Shown here: positions 11,425 to 22,668 of the stretch, one piece after another
Position numbering within the stretch: the stretch's first letter is position 1
Layout of the letters: every line of letters begins with the position of its first letter
NCBI GenBank assembly: GCA_963556495.2
Contig: OY747700.1
Location: forward strand, 1,153,501-1,217,500
Length of the DNA: 64,000 nucleotides
Direction: 5' to 3'
From: Valencia hispanica
Taxonomy: Eukaryota; Chordata; Actinopteri; Cyprinodontiformes; Valenciidae
Translations under genes and position numbers: made by a program
Notes under the pieces: generated by a model
Database searches by the model: none
What the model saw: only the letters and a program-made list of their open reading frames with translations
What the model was told of the DNA's origin: nothing

Positions 11425-11504
11425 CATGAAGTAGAGGACAAGGACTGATCCCATCACACCCAGCAGGAGGACAACCAGTCTGATGATCAAAGTGGTCAGA
11501 GAGG
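11425..11504 (-). CDS. SRCR-Ig receptor, transmembrane exon
   Basis: The acceptor ttcactttcag precedes 11504, and the donor ATG|gtactg follows 11425. Entry is phase 1, exit phase 0. It encodes 27 residues, almost all hydrophobic: SLTTLIIRLVVLLLG then VMGSVLVLYFM. A single Arg sits about a quarter of the way into the membrane segment. In immune receptors of several families such a basic residue pairs with an acidic adaptor chain. Here that is an inference from position. A longer unspliced frame reads on into the intron. Confidence 0.78.
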
Positions 11505-11692
11505 CTGAAAGTGAACAGAACAGATTCAGGATCAGCTTTCATCAGATGAGTCAAGCTATAAGTTTACAATAATCTTATATTATCTGTTTCCTCTTGTATT
11601 TCTTCTCTCTGTGTGAATCTGATCTTTAATATTAATATCATCAATCCTTCTCACTGACTACAGATATGAAGCAGACACAGCTGCTGCTCCAC

Positions 11693-12052
11693 CTGAACTT
11701 CTGCTGGACTCCATGAGGTTCTCTGAGACGATGAGGTTGAGCGGCTGGCTCGTAGAGGAGAAGTTAGTAGAGAAAACGTAGACGTGGTAAACACAGGTGT
11801 AGGTTCCTTGGTGGGCGTGGTCAGCAGGAGAGAACAGGAAGAGGGCGGAGTGATTAACAGCTGGCAGGATTTGGTTCTGAGTTGAGTTGGAGGTGCTGAA
11901 GATGAGCTGGAAGGAACCGCCTTCATACTGAGATCTGATGGAGCACATGATGCTGAAATCTGAGCCTATGGGGAGCTCAGACCCCTGTTTTCTGGCTCGG
12001 GAGACCCCGTCAGTGGAGGAAGAGAGGAAGATGTGCGGCTCAACCACCAGAT
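11693..12052 (-). CDS. SRCR-Ig receptor, Ig-like domain exon
   Basis: The acceptor gttgttcccag precedes 12052, and the donor TCAG|gtggag follows 11693. The exon is 360 nt, phase 1-1, 120 residues. It has an Ig-like fold pattern: first Cys in FSIMCSI, second Cys in GTYTCVYHV (the D/G-x-Y-x-C type F strand), and several NxS/NxT sites. It is membrane-proximal in the model, directly before the transmembrane exon. Its acceptor lies against the 3' end of an L2 LINE. The domain most likely supports the SRCR arms or binds ligand; no ligand can be told from sequence. Confidence 0.82.
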
Positions 12053-12060
12053 CTGGGAAC

Positions 12061-12890
12061 AACGGCAAGGCAACTTTATTGGTATAGGACACTTTTAACA
12101 ACAAGGTGATTTGGGTGAGTAGAGGATAAAATAAAAGCAGCAATAAAACAATAGAAGCATAAAACACAACATTAGAAACACATAACATGACTCATTAAAA
12201 CATATGACATTCCAATTATTATTAATCAGTTACTCAAAGGCAGCTCCAAGCAGTTTTTAGTTCTGATTTAAAGGAACTCCGTGTTTCAGCAGCTTTGCAG
12301 TTTTCTGGAAGTTTGTTCCAGATTAGAGGAGCATAGAAACTGAAAGCTGCTTCTCCATGTTTGGTTCTGATTCTAGGGATGTTGAGTAGACTGGAATTAG
12401 AGGACCTGATTGGTCTGGGAGGGGTTGCTATAGTAACAGTAGATCTTCATATTTTGGTGCTAAACCATTCAATGATTTATAAACTAGTAGAAGTATTTAG
12501 AAGTCTATTCTCTGAGCTACAGGGAGCCAGTTTAAGGACTTTAGAACTGGGCTGATGTGCTCTACTTTCCTGGTTCTAGTGAGGAACACGAGCAGCAGCG
12601 TTCTGGATCAGCTGCAGCTGTCTGATTGACTTTGTAGGCAGACCTGTGAAGACGCTGTTGCAGTAATCAATCCGACTAAAGATAAACGCATGGATGAGTT
12701 TTTCTAGGTCCTGTTGCGACATCAGTCCTTTAATCCTAGAAATGTTCTTCAGGTGATAGAAGGCTGACCTTGTTATTGACCTTTATGTGACCCTGGAGGT
12801 TCAGGTCTGAGTCTATTACTACACCTAGATTTCAGGCCTGATCAGTAGTTTCTACACTGAGACGAATGGATGTCAGGAATGGCAGCTCAT
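12061..12890 (-). mobile_element. L2-type LINE 3' part, abutting the Ig exon acceptor
   Basis: Antisense copy of the element at 33265-34139 and on the same strand as the receptor gene. It runs from about 12890 to 12061, 5' truncated and with an internal deletion, and ends in caataaagttgccttgcc. The last bases lie only about 8 nt from the receptor Ig-exon acceptor. AATAAA is at 12080-12075. Confidence 0.82.
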
Positions 12891-13111
12891 AAAAGATTGG
12901 TTGCCATGGTTACTAGCATGTTTATACATGACAGATTAGACCTTCATGATAGATCTTTAGTCTGGCAGTGATATTTAGAGCAATGTCTAAGCTCCGCCTC
13001 TTCTCAAGGTTTCCAGGTTCTTAGTTAAAGGTGACGGTTTCTCTGCACACATTTGGAACCTGATGGAAGCAACATTTTAAAACAACTAAACATGAGAATG
13101 TTCAGAGTTAC

Positions 13112-13399
13112 CTGAGCAGATTATCTCAAGGCTCTCATCACTGTTTCTATCATCAGGTAAACAGTCCTTTAATGCAGCTACTGACTGGAAACAAGACCAG
13201 ATCCACCAAACTGGTCTCTCTGAAGGTTCGTTTGACTTTCTTGTTGAAACAGCAGCACCACAGTCCAGTTCAGCACAAACTGCAGCAGATAAATTCTTGT
13301 TCCAGTAACCAATCCAGACATCCACTGGTCTCCACTGTCTCTGATGGAACATCTCCAGTGTCCCGGCACATCGGCTGGCCTCTCCCACCAACCTGAAGC
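13112..13399 (-). CDS. SRCR-Ig receptor, SRCR-B exon copy 1
   Basis: The acceptor acatcaag precedes 13399, and the donor TCAG|gtaactc follows 13112. It is 288 nt, phase 1-1. It reads GFRLVGEASRCAGTLEM, the standard SRCR opening, then WRPVDVWIGYWN, AAVCAELDCGAAVS, WSCFQSVAALKDCLPDD and IICS. Six Cys are visible: RCAG, AVCAEL, LDCG, WSCF, KDCL and IICS. This is the only SRCR-B copy whose frame is open from the homologous acceptor. Domains of this kind occur in CD5, CD6, CD163 and DMBT1 relatives and bind microbial or host ligands outside the cell. Confidence 0.8.
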
Positions 13400-13481
13400 C
13401 TTGATGTGAGCAGAGACAGAGAGGTCATTAATGAAGGAAGTGAAGCAGTGAACAGAACCAGGTCTGCAGATCCTCCTCTAC

Positions 13482-13790
13482 CTGAACAGGTGAGTCCAAC
13501 AGCTTGACCAGGTGAGCAGCTGTTTTTAACTGAACTCTTCCTGCTGCTACAGTCCAGCAGAGCAGACTCACTGCCTTCACACAGGAACTCTCTGCTCCAC
13601 ACTGGAGCCTCTGCTTCTCCATAGAGCGCCCCCTGGAGGACTGAAGGAGGCCCACAGTCAATCTCCCTGCAGACCACCTCTGCATCCTGAAGGTCAAAGT
13701 CTTCTTCACACACTGAGGACCACGACTGGTTGGTCTTCACCTCCAGTCTGCCTGAGCACCGGTTGGTCCCATCAACCAGCCTGACTGAGT
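13482..13790 (-). CDS. SRCR-Ig receptor, SRCR-A exon copy 1
   Basis: The acceptor tgcatcctcag precedes 13790, and the donor TCAG|gtagagg follows 13482. It is 309 nt, phase 1-1, 103 residues. It is a typical SRCR domain with eight Cys: DSVRLVDGTNRCSGRLEV, WSSVCEEDFDLQDAEVVC, REIDCGPPSV, EFLCEGSESALLDC, NSCSPGQ and LTCS. It differs from copies 2 and 3 by one residue (Lys for Arg in SSVKNS). The domain boundary and exon boundary coincide, as in SRCR exons generally. Confidence 0.87.
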
Positions 13791-14808
13791 CTGAGGATGC
13801 AGAAAGAAAAAAGATTTTAAATCCTTCATAACTTTTTGTTTCTAAATACACATGGAAACATCTCTGGGTTTGATATCAATCCAAAGATTAGATCAAGAAA
13901 ACCGAACTAGAAAAGCTCCGAGCATTAAAGGTGATGTAAAGGCCGACTGTATCTGTAGTGTTTATTATTGCTTTTCTTCTTCTTCTGCTAAATTAATTTT
14001 GGGGCCTAAACACAATCAGAAACTCACCAAACTTCCTACAAACTTTAATCTCTGCTCCCAATAAACTCAAGTGTTACATCCCTGCTGTTATTGACACTGT
14101 CTTCTCATTTCAAATAACTTTCAGCTGTTATTGTACATCTCTGTTGTTTGCAGTTTTTTGTCAATTATTGTAAATAATCTGTTGTTTAAGGTACAAATAC
14201 ACAAACATATTTTGTAAATACTTTTAAATTATCTTTCTCAGTTCCATATTTCCTTAACAACAATATGCTATTTTTAATACTTGTGCAGTATTTTATTGTT
14301 ATTTTGCTCTGACTGTTCATTATAACATTCTTAATTCTGTTTTTATATTTTATCTTTGCCTGAATCTGTCACTTTGCTGCTTTTATGTCTTAATTTCCCC
14401 AGAGTGAAACAATAAAATAAATGTCTATTCTAATCTCTTTGAAACTGTTAATATTTCAGTAAAACTAAAAACAGACGTGGCAACATGACTCAACAGCGCC
14501 CCCTAATTCAGCCAGGCCGACCAGCTTGACTCAGACATGTGAAACATGCTGATAGAACCTACCATAACAAACATAAAGGTCTCTTGGAGAAATGCCCTAA
14601 AACCATCAGGAAGGCTCTCGGTGGGCAAGATGGCGGACGGGGCAGACGTGCTGTAATCTGCTCCGGGTGGCAAAACCCAATATACAGTAATACGGACTCA
14701 AAACTCACGAAAACTCAACTCTGTTCGGGGGGAACAATACTAAAGTCAAATTTAAACGGCTCAACTTACAGTAAGTAACCCCAGACTTTTAACAACACCA
14801 AAGTCGAC

Positions 14809-15642
14809 ATGGCCAATGCTAATAGCAACACTAAAGCTAAAGCTCATGCTCTACTACAACACGACTACTGCGGTCCAGAGAACATGGAGACAAACGCTAA
14901 AGGCTCCAAAAACGACCTAACATCGCCCTCTAAGCCACCAGCTCTGCAGAAAAAACAAAAAGGAGAGGAGAACACGTCTGCAGGAACCCATGCTGAAGAC
15001 GCTTCAAATGCTGCTATCCTGGCTGCAATCAGGACACTTCAAAACATGATGGAGGACTTCCAAAAGGAGCTAAAACAAAACACACTCACCATGGCCAGCA
15101 TCGCAAAAACAGTAGAATTAAATTCGGCTGAATTTAAAGATTGCAAAAAAAACAAAACAAGAGCTTAGAATAGAAGTGAAACAACTCGAGAAGAAAAACA
15201 CAGAGCTGGAGATGAAAACTGGAGAGCTGGAGAGATACAAAAGGAGATGGAATTTAAAACTAAATGGCCTAAATGAAGAAAAAGAAGAAAACACACATCC
15301 GATCATCAAGGACATTATCGCAAAGATTATGCCACAATGGAAGGAGAATTTGGACTTCATCATAGATCTGTGCACCGTCTAGGTCCATATAACACCAACC
15401 ATCATCGACAGATCATCATACAGTTCACTGGAAGACACTACAGAGATGAACTTTGGCGTGCTTCCAAACATCACTCAGTCTGCAGGGAGCTCAATATCCG
15501 CTTTGCAGAAGACCTCACTAAAGAGGATGGAGAGGCCCGAAAAGCTGTATGGCCAAAGATTGAACAAGCAAGGAAGGCAGGTCTTAAGACTATGTTCCAG
15601 GGCCCCCATGTCTTCATCAACGGTCAAAGAGTCACACCATGA
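14809..15642 (+). pseudogene. L1 ORF1 protein (broken)
   Basis: Three overlapping frames give one L1 ORF1-like protein. It has a hydrophilic N-terminus from MANANSNTKAKAHALL, and a coiled coil (FQKELKQNTLTMASIAKTVE into QLEKKNTELEMKTGELERY). An RRM-like start follows (RRWNLKLNGLNEE), then a C-terminal domain (IIIQFTGRHYRDELWR, RFAEDLTKEDGEARKAVWPK) ending at TGA 15640-15642. Frame changes fall near 15165 and 15370. The family role is an RNA-binding chaperone of the L1 RNP. Confidence 0.8.
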
Positions 15643-15789
15643 TCAAAGTCATACAGGGTTTTAATCCTACAAGCAAGTGAGTTTTTGGCAAATAAAGGAT
15701 AAAAAAAGGAAACCGTATTCTTGTTTCTAAAACCGTTCAGGTAATTCATTTCAATTTTTGTTTGTTTTTAATATTATGTTCCAGTTGAA

Positions 15790-18700
15790 AAATGATATTT
15801 CTCTGATGTCTGTTAATGCAAGGGGCTAAGAGACATGACCAAAGGAAAAAGCTTTTTTTTATTCTGCAAAGGGAAAACCGCTAACGGTAATTTTCTTACA
15901 AGAAACAGATTCCAAGTTAGAAGATATCAGTTTCTGGTCTAAACAATGGGGAGATGAAGTTTATTTCAGCTATGGTACTTCAAGATCAGCAGGGGTCGCC
16001 ATCCTACTAAAACATTTCAAAGGTCAGGTTATTTCACATATGGCAGATGTAAATGGTCACTGGTTAATGCTCACACTGATCCTTGATGACTTTAAACTAA
16101 TTTGAATCAATATTTATGGATACAATGGGACAACTGAAAATAAAAACCTATTAGATCAAATTGGCTCACAATTACATAATATCAAATCCACATTCTCATC
16201 TGAGAACGTTATAATAGGCGGAGATCTTAATTTAGTCCATGATGAATTTTATGATAAATTTCCTACCAGATTTTCTACAAGTCATCTGAACAACACTTTT
16301 ATAAACTTTTGCAATGACCAAACCTTAACGGATGCTTGGAGACACTTAAATCTAGGAAATTGTAAATTCTCATGGTTCAACTCCAGTTATAAATCCAGAA
16401 TTGACCACTTGTTAATTGCAACCCACCTGTTATGATATATCAGCTCTGATATATCTGCTGCTCCACTTACGGATCACAGTGTTATCTATTTATATGTGAA
16501 ACCCAACAACTGTAGAAATTGTCCAAACAAATATTGGAAATTTAACTCCAGCCTAATTAAAAACAATGATTATTGTCAAAAGATTGAATCATTAATTACC
16601 AAAATTATAAACTTGGAAGAACCTACAACAGCTGTTAAAAAATGGGAATTTCTTAAATATAAAATATGACAATTTACCATTTCGTTCAGTAAAAAAATGT
16701 AAAAAGGATTTGAGAAAAAGGAACTCAGCATTATAAAACAATTAAATGTTTACTGTAATAATCTTAGACCTACTGAAGACGATAAACAGAAAATTCTAAG
16801 TCTTCAACCTAAACTGGAGGAAATGTATATTCACAGAGCACAAGGGTCTTTCATCAGATCGAGAGCTAAATGGGTTGAGGGGAAAAAACTGCATATTTTT
16901 GTGGTCTTGAAAAAAGGAGACAAAACAAATAGTATCAGATCCTTAATAGTAAATGATATAGAAATTACTGAACCAAAATTAATCTCCTCAGAAATCCTCA
17001 AATTCTAAAAACAGCTTTACAGCTCCAAATTCTCTAATGAAGATTGTCATACTTTCTTAAAAGATATAGAAAAAGATATTCCTAAAGTTGAAGATAACTT
17101 TAAACAAACATGTGGTAGTCAAATAACGATCACTGAACTGGACAGGGTAATTGGCCGCCTATCTCTTAATAAGGCACCGGGCTCGGACGGACTCACAGGG
17201 GACTTTTATAGACATTTTCGGAGGACATAAAAAATCTGCCACATCAACTCTTCATGGAAATATTTGAAACCTGTAAACTCCCACCCACGATGAAACATGG
17301 AATCATCATGTTAATCCCTAAACCCGGCAAAGACCCTAGAGTTATAGAAAACAGAAGGCCTATTACCCTTAGAAACTCTGGTTATAAATTATTCACCTAC
17401 ATTTTCACCACTGGTCTTCAGACAGGTATTTCAAACGTTATAGGAGAACCACAGTCTGGTTTCTTAAAGTATAGATCAATTCACAATAATATAAGACTAG
17501 TAATGGACATCATTGAATATAGAAATCTAATTGAACATGATGGTTTCCTCTCTATTTAGACTTCTTTAAAGCATTCGACTCTACAGAACACCCATTTACC
17601 TTCCAAGTTCTTGATCAATTAGGTTTTGGAGTCCAATTTAGGAATTTAGTGGGTGGACTTTATCAGAACTTAACCAGCTGAGTCATGCTACCTAGTGGCT
17701 CCGCCCCAAGTTTTAATGGGAATGTGGGAATTCCACAAGGTTGTCCCATTTCACCATATTTATTCATATTAGTCACAGAAATGTTAGCAATTCATTTAAA
17801 ATATTGTAATGAAATAAAAAAGTTAAATGTGTTAGGTACCGATATTATCATCAGCCAACTTGCGGATGACACAACACTTGTTGTACAAGACAAACACCAA
17901 ATTCCAATAGCAATTGAACGAATACATTCTTTTCAAAAGCTTCAGGATTAACTTTAAATTTAAACAAATGTGAACTATTTGTAATTCATGATACAACTCT
18001 AAAAGACATCTGTAACATCCCTATCAAGTCAGAAATTAAATACGTTGGAATTCATCTTACCAAAGACCAAAAACAAAGATTTGAATGTAGAAAAAATAAA
18101 TAAAAGACAGTAATGCCAAATTAAATCTATAGCTCCAAAGAGATCTATCAATACTCGGCAGAATTTACCTGACCAAGATGGAATGTTTATCAAGATGCAT
18201 TTACCCAGCTCACTCTAATGCCATCTCAAATAAAATAATCAAATCTATTAACAAAGTTAATATGAATTTTATCTGGAGAAACAAGCCACACTATATGAAA
18301 ACGAGCAATATGGTTAAAGATATTAAAGATGGTGGCTTAAAAGTTATTGATTTTGATCCTTAAAAATCAATTGGCTGAAATCTTGGATCAAACATAGTGA
18401 CTCATTTTGGTACTGTGTCCCAATTTCCCTATTCAATAAAATTGGAGGTTTAAAATGTCTTCTTATGGCTTTCAGACTTCAACATAGATAAACTACCTCT
18501 ATCATTATCAGAGTTTCACAAAGAAATACTATTGTATTGGAAAATGCTATATGTGCATAGCTTTTCACCCCACACTACTATGATTTGGAATAACAGATAC
18601 GTTTTACACAAGAATAAGTCTTTATTCTATCAAGATTGGTATGGGAGGAATATTTGGTCTGTGGTTGACTTAATGGATGCTAATGGGAATATCTTAGATT

Positions 18701-19411
18701 ATCAACACATTTACACTAAACATAAATGTAACCCTTCCGAATCAGACTTTATTAAATTACAGAAAGAACTTCCTCCTTAAATTTATATTTCTAATAAAAA
18801 ATATATTAACCCACCATCCTATAATACCAAAACTGGGCCAATTGACAATACAAGGGATTCTAATCCTGGACAAAAAATGTAACAATCATTTTATAAGAAA
18901 CTGCCTCAATGAAACAATATTCCCCGAGAGACAAAACAATATCCTACATACATTTGATAATAAATCGATTGATAAACTAAGAAAAATTTATTTAAAATTT
19001 CCCATTCCCCATAAAACAAAAGAAACCCACTTTAAAATTATAAACAACATTTATCCCTCTAAAGAATTACTTAGACTTTGTTTTAATATTGGTGATAATC
19101 TAAGCACATTCTGTGAAAATGACATTGAAACCACAGACCATATCTTCTTCTCATGTGATTTGATACAAACATTTTGGTTTAACATTTACAATTGGATTAA
19201 ACAAAAACTAGTTTTATTTCCAGCTGCTATCTCGAGAGATGATGTCACTTTCAGTATGATCCTTCAAGATAAAAATGATGAACTCTGCTGCAATATAATC
19301 CTTTGTTTAGACAAATTTTTCATCCATAACAATAGAATTATGAAGTCATCCCCCAAAATTATTATCTTCCTGAATGAATTCAAATTGTACATGAAATCCC
19401 TGAAACTCTAA
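15790..19411 (+). pseudogene. L1 ORF2 endonuclease-reverse transcriptase (broken)
   Basis: An AP-endonuclease-like region runs from about 15790 (LMSVNARG-like start) through RIDHLLIA to LTDHSVIYLYV near 16490. RT follows: LNKAPGSDGLTGDFYRHF, MLIPKPGKDPRVIENRRPI, GFLKYRSIHNNIRL, GIPQGCPISPYLFILV, and the catalytic QLADDTTLVV at about 17850-17885. The C-terminal part runs to 19411 with a Cys/His-like segment FCENDIETTDHIFFSC. At least eight stops or frame changes are visible, so it is inactive as given. Confidence 0.82.
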
Positions 19412-20037
19412 ACCGATATAGAGGCACAAAACTTATGATAAATTAAAGTATTTTCCCAATGTAATGAACAGCTAAAATATTATTTCAATACCTCCTGTGA
19501 GATTATGTTAATTCTGTTTTGGATGTATTTGATCCTAAACTATTTATTTTGAGATTTTTTTTAATTGTTCTTATTTCCTTTTTTATTACTACTTTTATTT
19601 TCTTACTTTGTTCTGGATAATGTATTTGAGCACCAATATACATGTTCATACTATAAATGTATATACAATGAAAAGTGCTAGAATTGTGTATGTTTATACT
19701 TTTTCAATAAAGTTTGTTAAAAAACCCCATCATGAAGTCCACCATTTTGGTTCAAAGGTCATTTCCTGTCGGATTTACTTGAACTCTTCCTGGGATTTTG
19801 ATACATCGACTTCAAGGCAGCAGAGATTAAAAGTGAATAAAATGGAGAGTTTTTGTTCATCTGTGTGGGCGTGGCTAAACTGAGACCTTTACTTTGATAT
19901 TTAGACCAATGTCTAAGCTCCGCCTCTTCTCAAGGTTTCCAGGTTCTTAGTTAAAGGTGACGGTTTCTCTGCACACATTTGGAACCTGATGGAAGCAACA
20001 TTTTAAAACAACTAAATATGAGAATGTTCAGAGTTAC

Positions 20038-20313
20038 CTGAGCAGATTATCTCAAGGCTCTCATCACTGTTTATATCATCAGGTAAACAGTCCATTAATG
20101 CAGCTACTGACTGGAAACAGGAAGACCAGATCCACCAAACTGGTCTCACTGAAGGTTCCTTTGACCTCATTGTTGAAACAGCAGCACCACAGTCCAGTTC
20201 AGCACAAACTGCAGCAGATGACTTCTTGTCCCAGTCATCAATCCCGACACCCACTGGTCTCCACTGTCTCTGATGGAACATCTCCAGTGTCCCGGCACAT
20301 CGGCTGGCCTCTG
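20038..20313 (-). CDS. SRCR-Ig receptor, SRCR-B exon copy 2 (uses an internal acceptor)
   Basis: From the acceptor homologous to copy 1 (exon start 20336) the exon is 299 nt and leaves frame. Eight extra bases (3 plus 5) lie at the start of the domain, and one extra codon lies further in. An internal AG (gtgggccag before 20313) gives a 276-nt phase 1-1 exon that restores EASRCAGTLEM and the rest, at the cost of the first beta strand. Residues differ from copy 1 at 13 sites plus the inserted Ser. Which acceptor is used in vivo is unknown. Confidence 0.58.
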
Positions 20314-20418
20314 CTGGCCCACCAACCTGAAGGAGCCTTGATGTGAGCAGAGACAGAGAGGTCATTAATGAAGGAGGAGAAGCAGTGAACAGAACCAGGT
20401 CTGCAGATCCTCCTCTAC

Positions 20419-20727
20419 CTGAACAGGTGAGTCCAACAGCTTGACCAGGTGAGCAGCTGTTTCTAACTGAACTCTTCCTGCTGCTACAGTCCAGCAGAGC
20501 AGACTCACTGCCTTCACACAGGAACTCTCTGCTCCACACTGGAGCCTCTGCTTCTCCATAGAGCGCCCCCTGGAGGACTGAAGGAGGCCCACAGTCAATC
20601 TCCCTGCAGACCACCTCTGCATCCTGCAGGTCAAAGTCTTCTTCACACACTGAGGACCACGACTGGTTGGTCTTCACCTCCAGTCTGCCTGAGCACCGGT
20701 TGGTCCCATCAACCAGCCTGACTGAGT
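20419..20727 (-). CDS. SRCR-Ig receptor, SRCR-A exon copy 2
   Basis: 309 nt, phase 1-1, same acceptor and donor sequences as copy 1. Identical in protein to copy 3 and one residue from copy 1. All Cys positions are kept. Intact and unremarkable as an SRCR domain. Confidence 0.86.
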
Positions 20728-20769
20728 CTGAGGATGCAGAAAGAAAAAAGATTTTAAATCCTTCATAAC

Positions 20770-21640
20770 TTTATTTCTCCAAATAAAGTAGAATAGAAAT
20801 AGAAACTTTATTTGTCTCCCATAGGTTACAGAAATTTGTCTTTGACATGCAGACATAATTTAAAAAACAGATAAAAGGAAGAAAATAAAGTTATTAACAG
20901 CTCAATAAAAGTCACACAGAAAGAACCTTCACCTCTGTCCACTCAACAAGCTCATGCATTGAAAACACCATTTAAATAAAGTTTATATCTCGTCCCTGAT
21001 GGGAGGAGGCTGAAGCAGTGATGTCGGTGATGAGAAGGTTCCTCTGTGATTAGGATGGCTTTCCTAATCACAGAGCGCTCATACAGATTTGGTATTTGTG
21101 GTTGGCCAATTATTTCCTCTGCTTGATCCACAATCATTGACAGTTTTGTTCTCCATTTGCTGGTGAGAAAGTTATACCAAGATGTGATATTTAAAGTAAG
21201 AATTGATTCCAAGAGTGACCGATAAACCATAATTAGAATCTCTTCCCTTACATTATGTGCTGTAGGTTTCTAAGGAGATGGAGGTGCTGAAGCGCCTTAC
21301 GGTAGATTGAGTCAGAGTGCATCTGAAAGGACAGGCGAATGTCCATCTGTGTCCCCAGGTTTTTATAAAGTTCTGGTGATGTTTCACTGAAAGCTCTCAG
21401 CAGGTCATCCACCGCTAGCTGGTAGAGGGTAAGAACCTCCATGCTGTCCATGTGGAGCACCAGGGCCATATGATCAGCATATTTAAGGAGACTAATTCCC
21501 TACCTGCTACAGGTGATGCTGTCAGTCTGACCAGAGAACAAAGTCAGAGATAAAACACACCCTTGGGGGAGCCCTGTGTTAAAAACCTATTTGCTGGACT
21601 TAAAACCATTTAAAATCACCTGCTGTGTCCTGTCCTTCAT
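20770..21640 (-). mobile_element. Rex1/CR1-type LINE 3' fragment in the duplication
   Basis: On the minus strand, RT pieces appear in order: a GLPQGCVLS-like block near 21570, KYADHMALVLHMDSMEV (YADD changed to YADH) near 21460, ESILTLNITSWYNFLTSKWR and the C-terminal PNLYERSVIRKAILITEE, then a 3' end with aactttatttgtctccc. It has stops and frameshifts. The 3' part is shared with 23120-23790. Confidence 0.7.
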
Positions 21641-22395
21641 AGACACTTCTTGTAAATAATCTGTTGTTTAATGTACAAATACACAAACATATTTTGTAAA
21701 TACTTTTAAATCATCTTTCTCAGTTCCATATTTCCTTAACAACAATATGCTATTTTTAATACTTGTGCAGTATTTTATTGTTATTTTGCTCTGACTGTTC
21801 ATTATAACATTCTTAATTCTGTTTTTATATTTTATCTTTGCCTGAATCTGTCACTTTGCTGCTTTTATGTCTTAATTTCCCCAGAGTGAAACAATAAAAT
21901 AAATGTCTATTCTAATCTCTGTGAAACTGTTAATATTTCAGTAAAACTAAAAACAGACGTGGCAACATGACTCAACAGCGCCCCCTAATTCAGCCAGGCC
22001 GACCAGCTTGACTCAGACATGTGAAATGTGCAGATAGAACCTACCATAACAAACATAAAGGTCTCTTGGAGAAATGCCCTAAAACCATCAGGAAGTCCAC
22101 CATTTTGGTTCAAAGGTCATTTTCTGTCGGATTTACTTGAACTCCTCCTGGGATTTTGATACATCGACTTCAAGGCAGCAGAGATTAAAAGTGATTAAAA
22201 TGGAGAGTTTTTGTTCATCTGTGTGGGCGTGGCTAAACTGAAACCTTTACTTTGATATTTAGACCAATGTCTAAGCTCCGCCTCTTCTCAAGGTTTCCAG
22301 GTTCTTAGTTAAAGGTGACGGTTTCTCTGCACACATTTGGAACCTGATGGAAGCAACATTTTAAAACAACTAAATATGAGAATGTTCAGAGTTAC

Positions 22396-22668
22396 CTGAG
22401 CAGATTATCTCAAGGCTCTCATCTCTTTTTTTATCATCAGGTAAACAGTCCTTTATTGCAGCTACTGACAGGGAACAAGACCAGATCCCCCAAACTGGTC
22501 TCTCTGAAGGTTCCTTTGACTCTCTTGTTGAAACAGCAGCACCACAGTCCAGTTCAGCACAAACTGCAGCAGATAAATTCTTGTTCCAGTAACCAATCCA
22601 GACATCCACTGGTCTCCACTGTCTCTGATGGAACATCTCCAGTGTCCCGGCACATCGGCTGGCCTCTG
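22396..22668 (-). CDS. SRCR-Ig receptor, SRCR-B exon copy 3 (uses an internal acceptor)
   Basis: From the acceptor homologous to copy 1 (exon start 22691) the exon would be 296 nt and out of frame because of the same eight extra bases as in copy 2. The internal gtgggccag acceptor gives 273 nt, phase 1-1, and restores the SRCR frame from EASRCAGTLEM. Nine residues differ from copy 1, from nine single-base changes, clustered in the second half (STRESKEPSERPVWGIW, CSLSVAAIKDCLPDDKKRD). All Cys are kept. Confidence 0.58.

Larger units (their letters stand above)
12955..13830 (-). repeat. Tandem duplication unit 1 (SRCR pair nearest the Ig exon)
   Basis: From about 12980 this segment matches 19890-20770 and 22230-23120 base for base except for scattered changes, including the intron between the SRCR exons and flanking sequence. 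It lacks the longer flanks shared by units 2 and 3. Confidence 0.85.
14614..19726 (+). mobile_element. Near full-length L1-type LINE with target-site duplication
   Basis: Flanked by ccatcaggaag (14603-14613) and ccatcatgaag (19727-19737), an 11-bp duplication with one mismatch. The uninterrupted target occurs in the sister duplicate near 22085-22095. It has a 5' UTR, ORF1 and ORF2 in order and ends in ttcaataaagtttgttaaaaaa. Both ORFs carry stops and frameshifts. It lies antisense in an intron of the receptor gene. Confidence 0.88.
14168..21211 (-). repeat. Tandem duplication unit 2 (split by an L1)
   Basis: 14168-14613 plus 19738-21211 match unit 3 (21652-23694) nearly base for base, apart from the 5.1-kb L1 in between and small indels. 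It contains non-coding spacer, an SRCR-B/SRCR-A exon pair and a LINE fragment. Units 2 and 3 share far more flank with each other than with unit 1, so they are the most recent duplicates. Confidence 0.85.
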
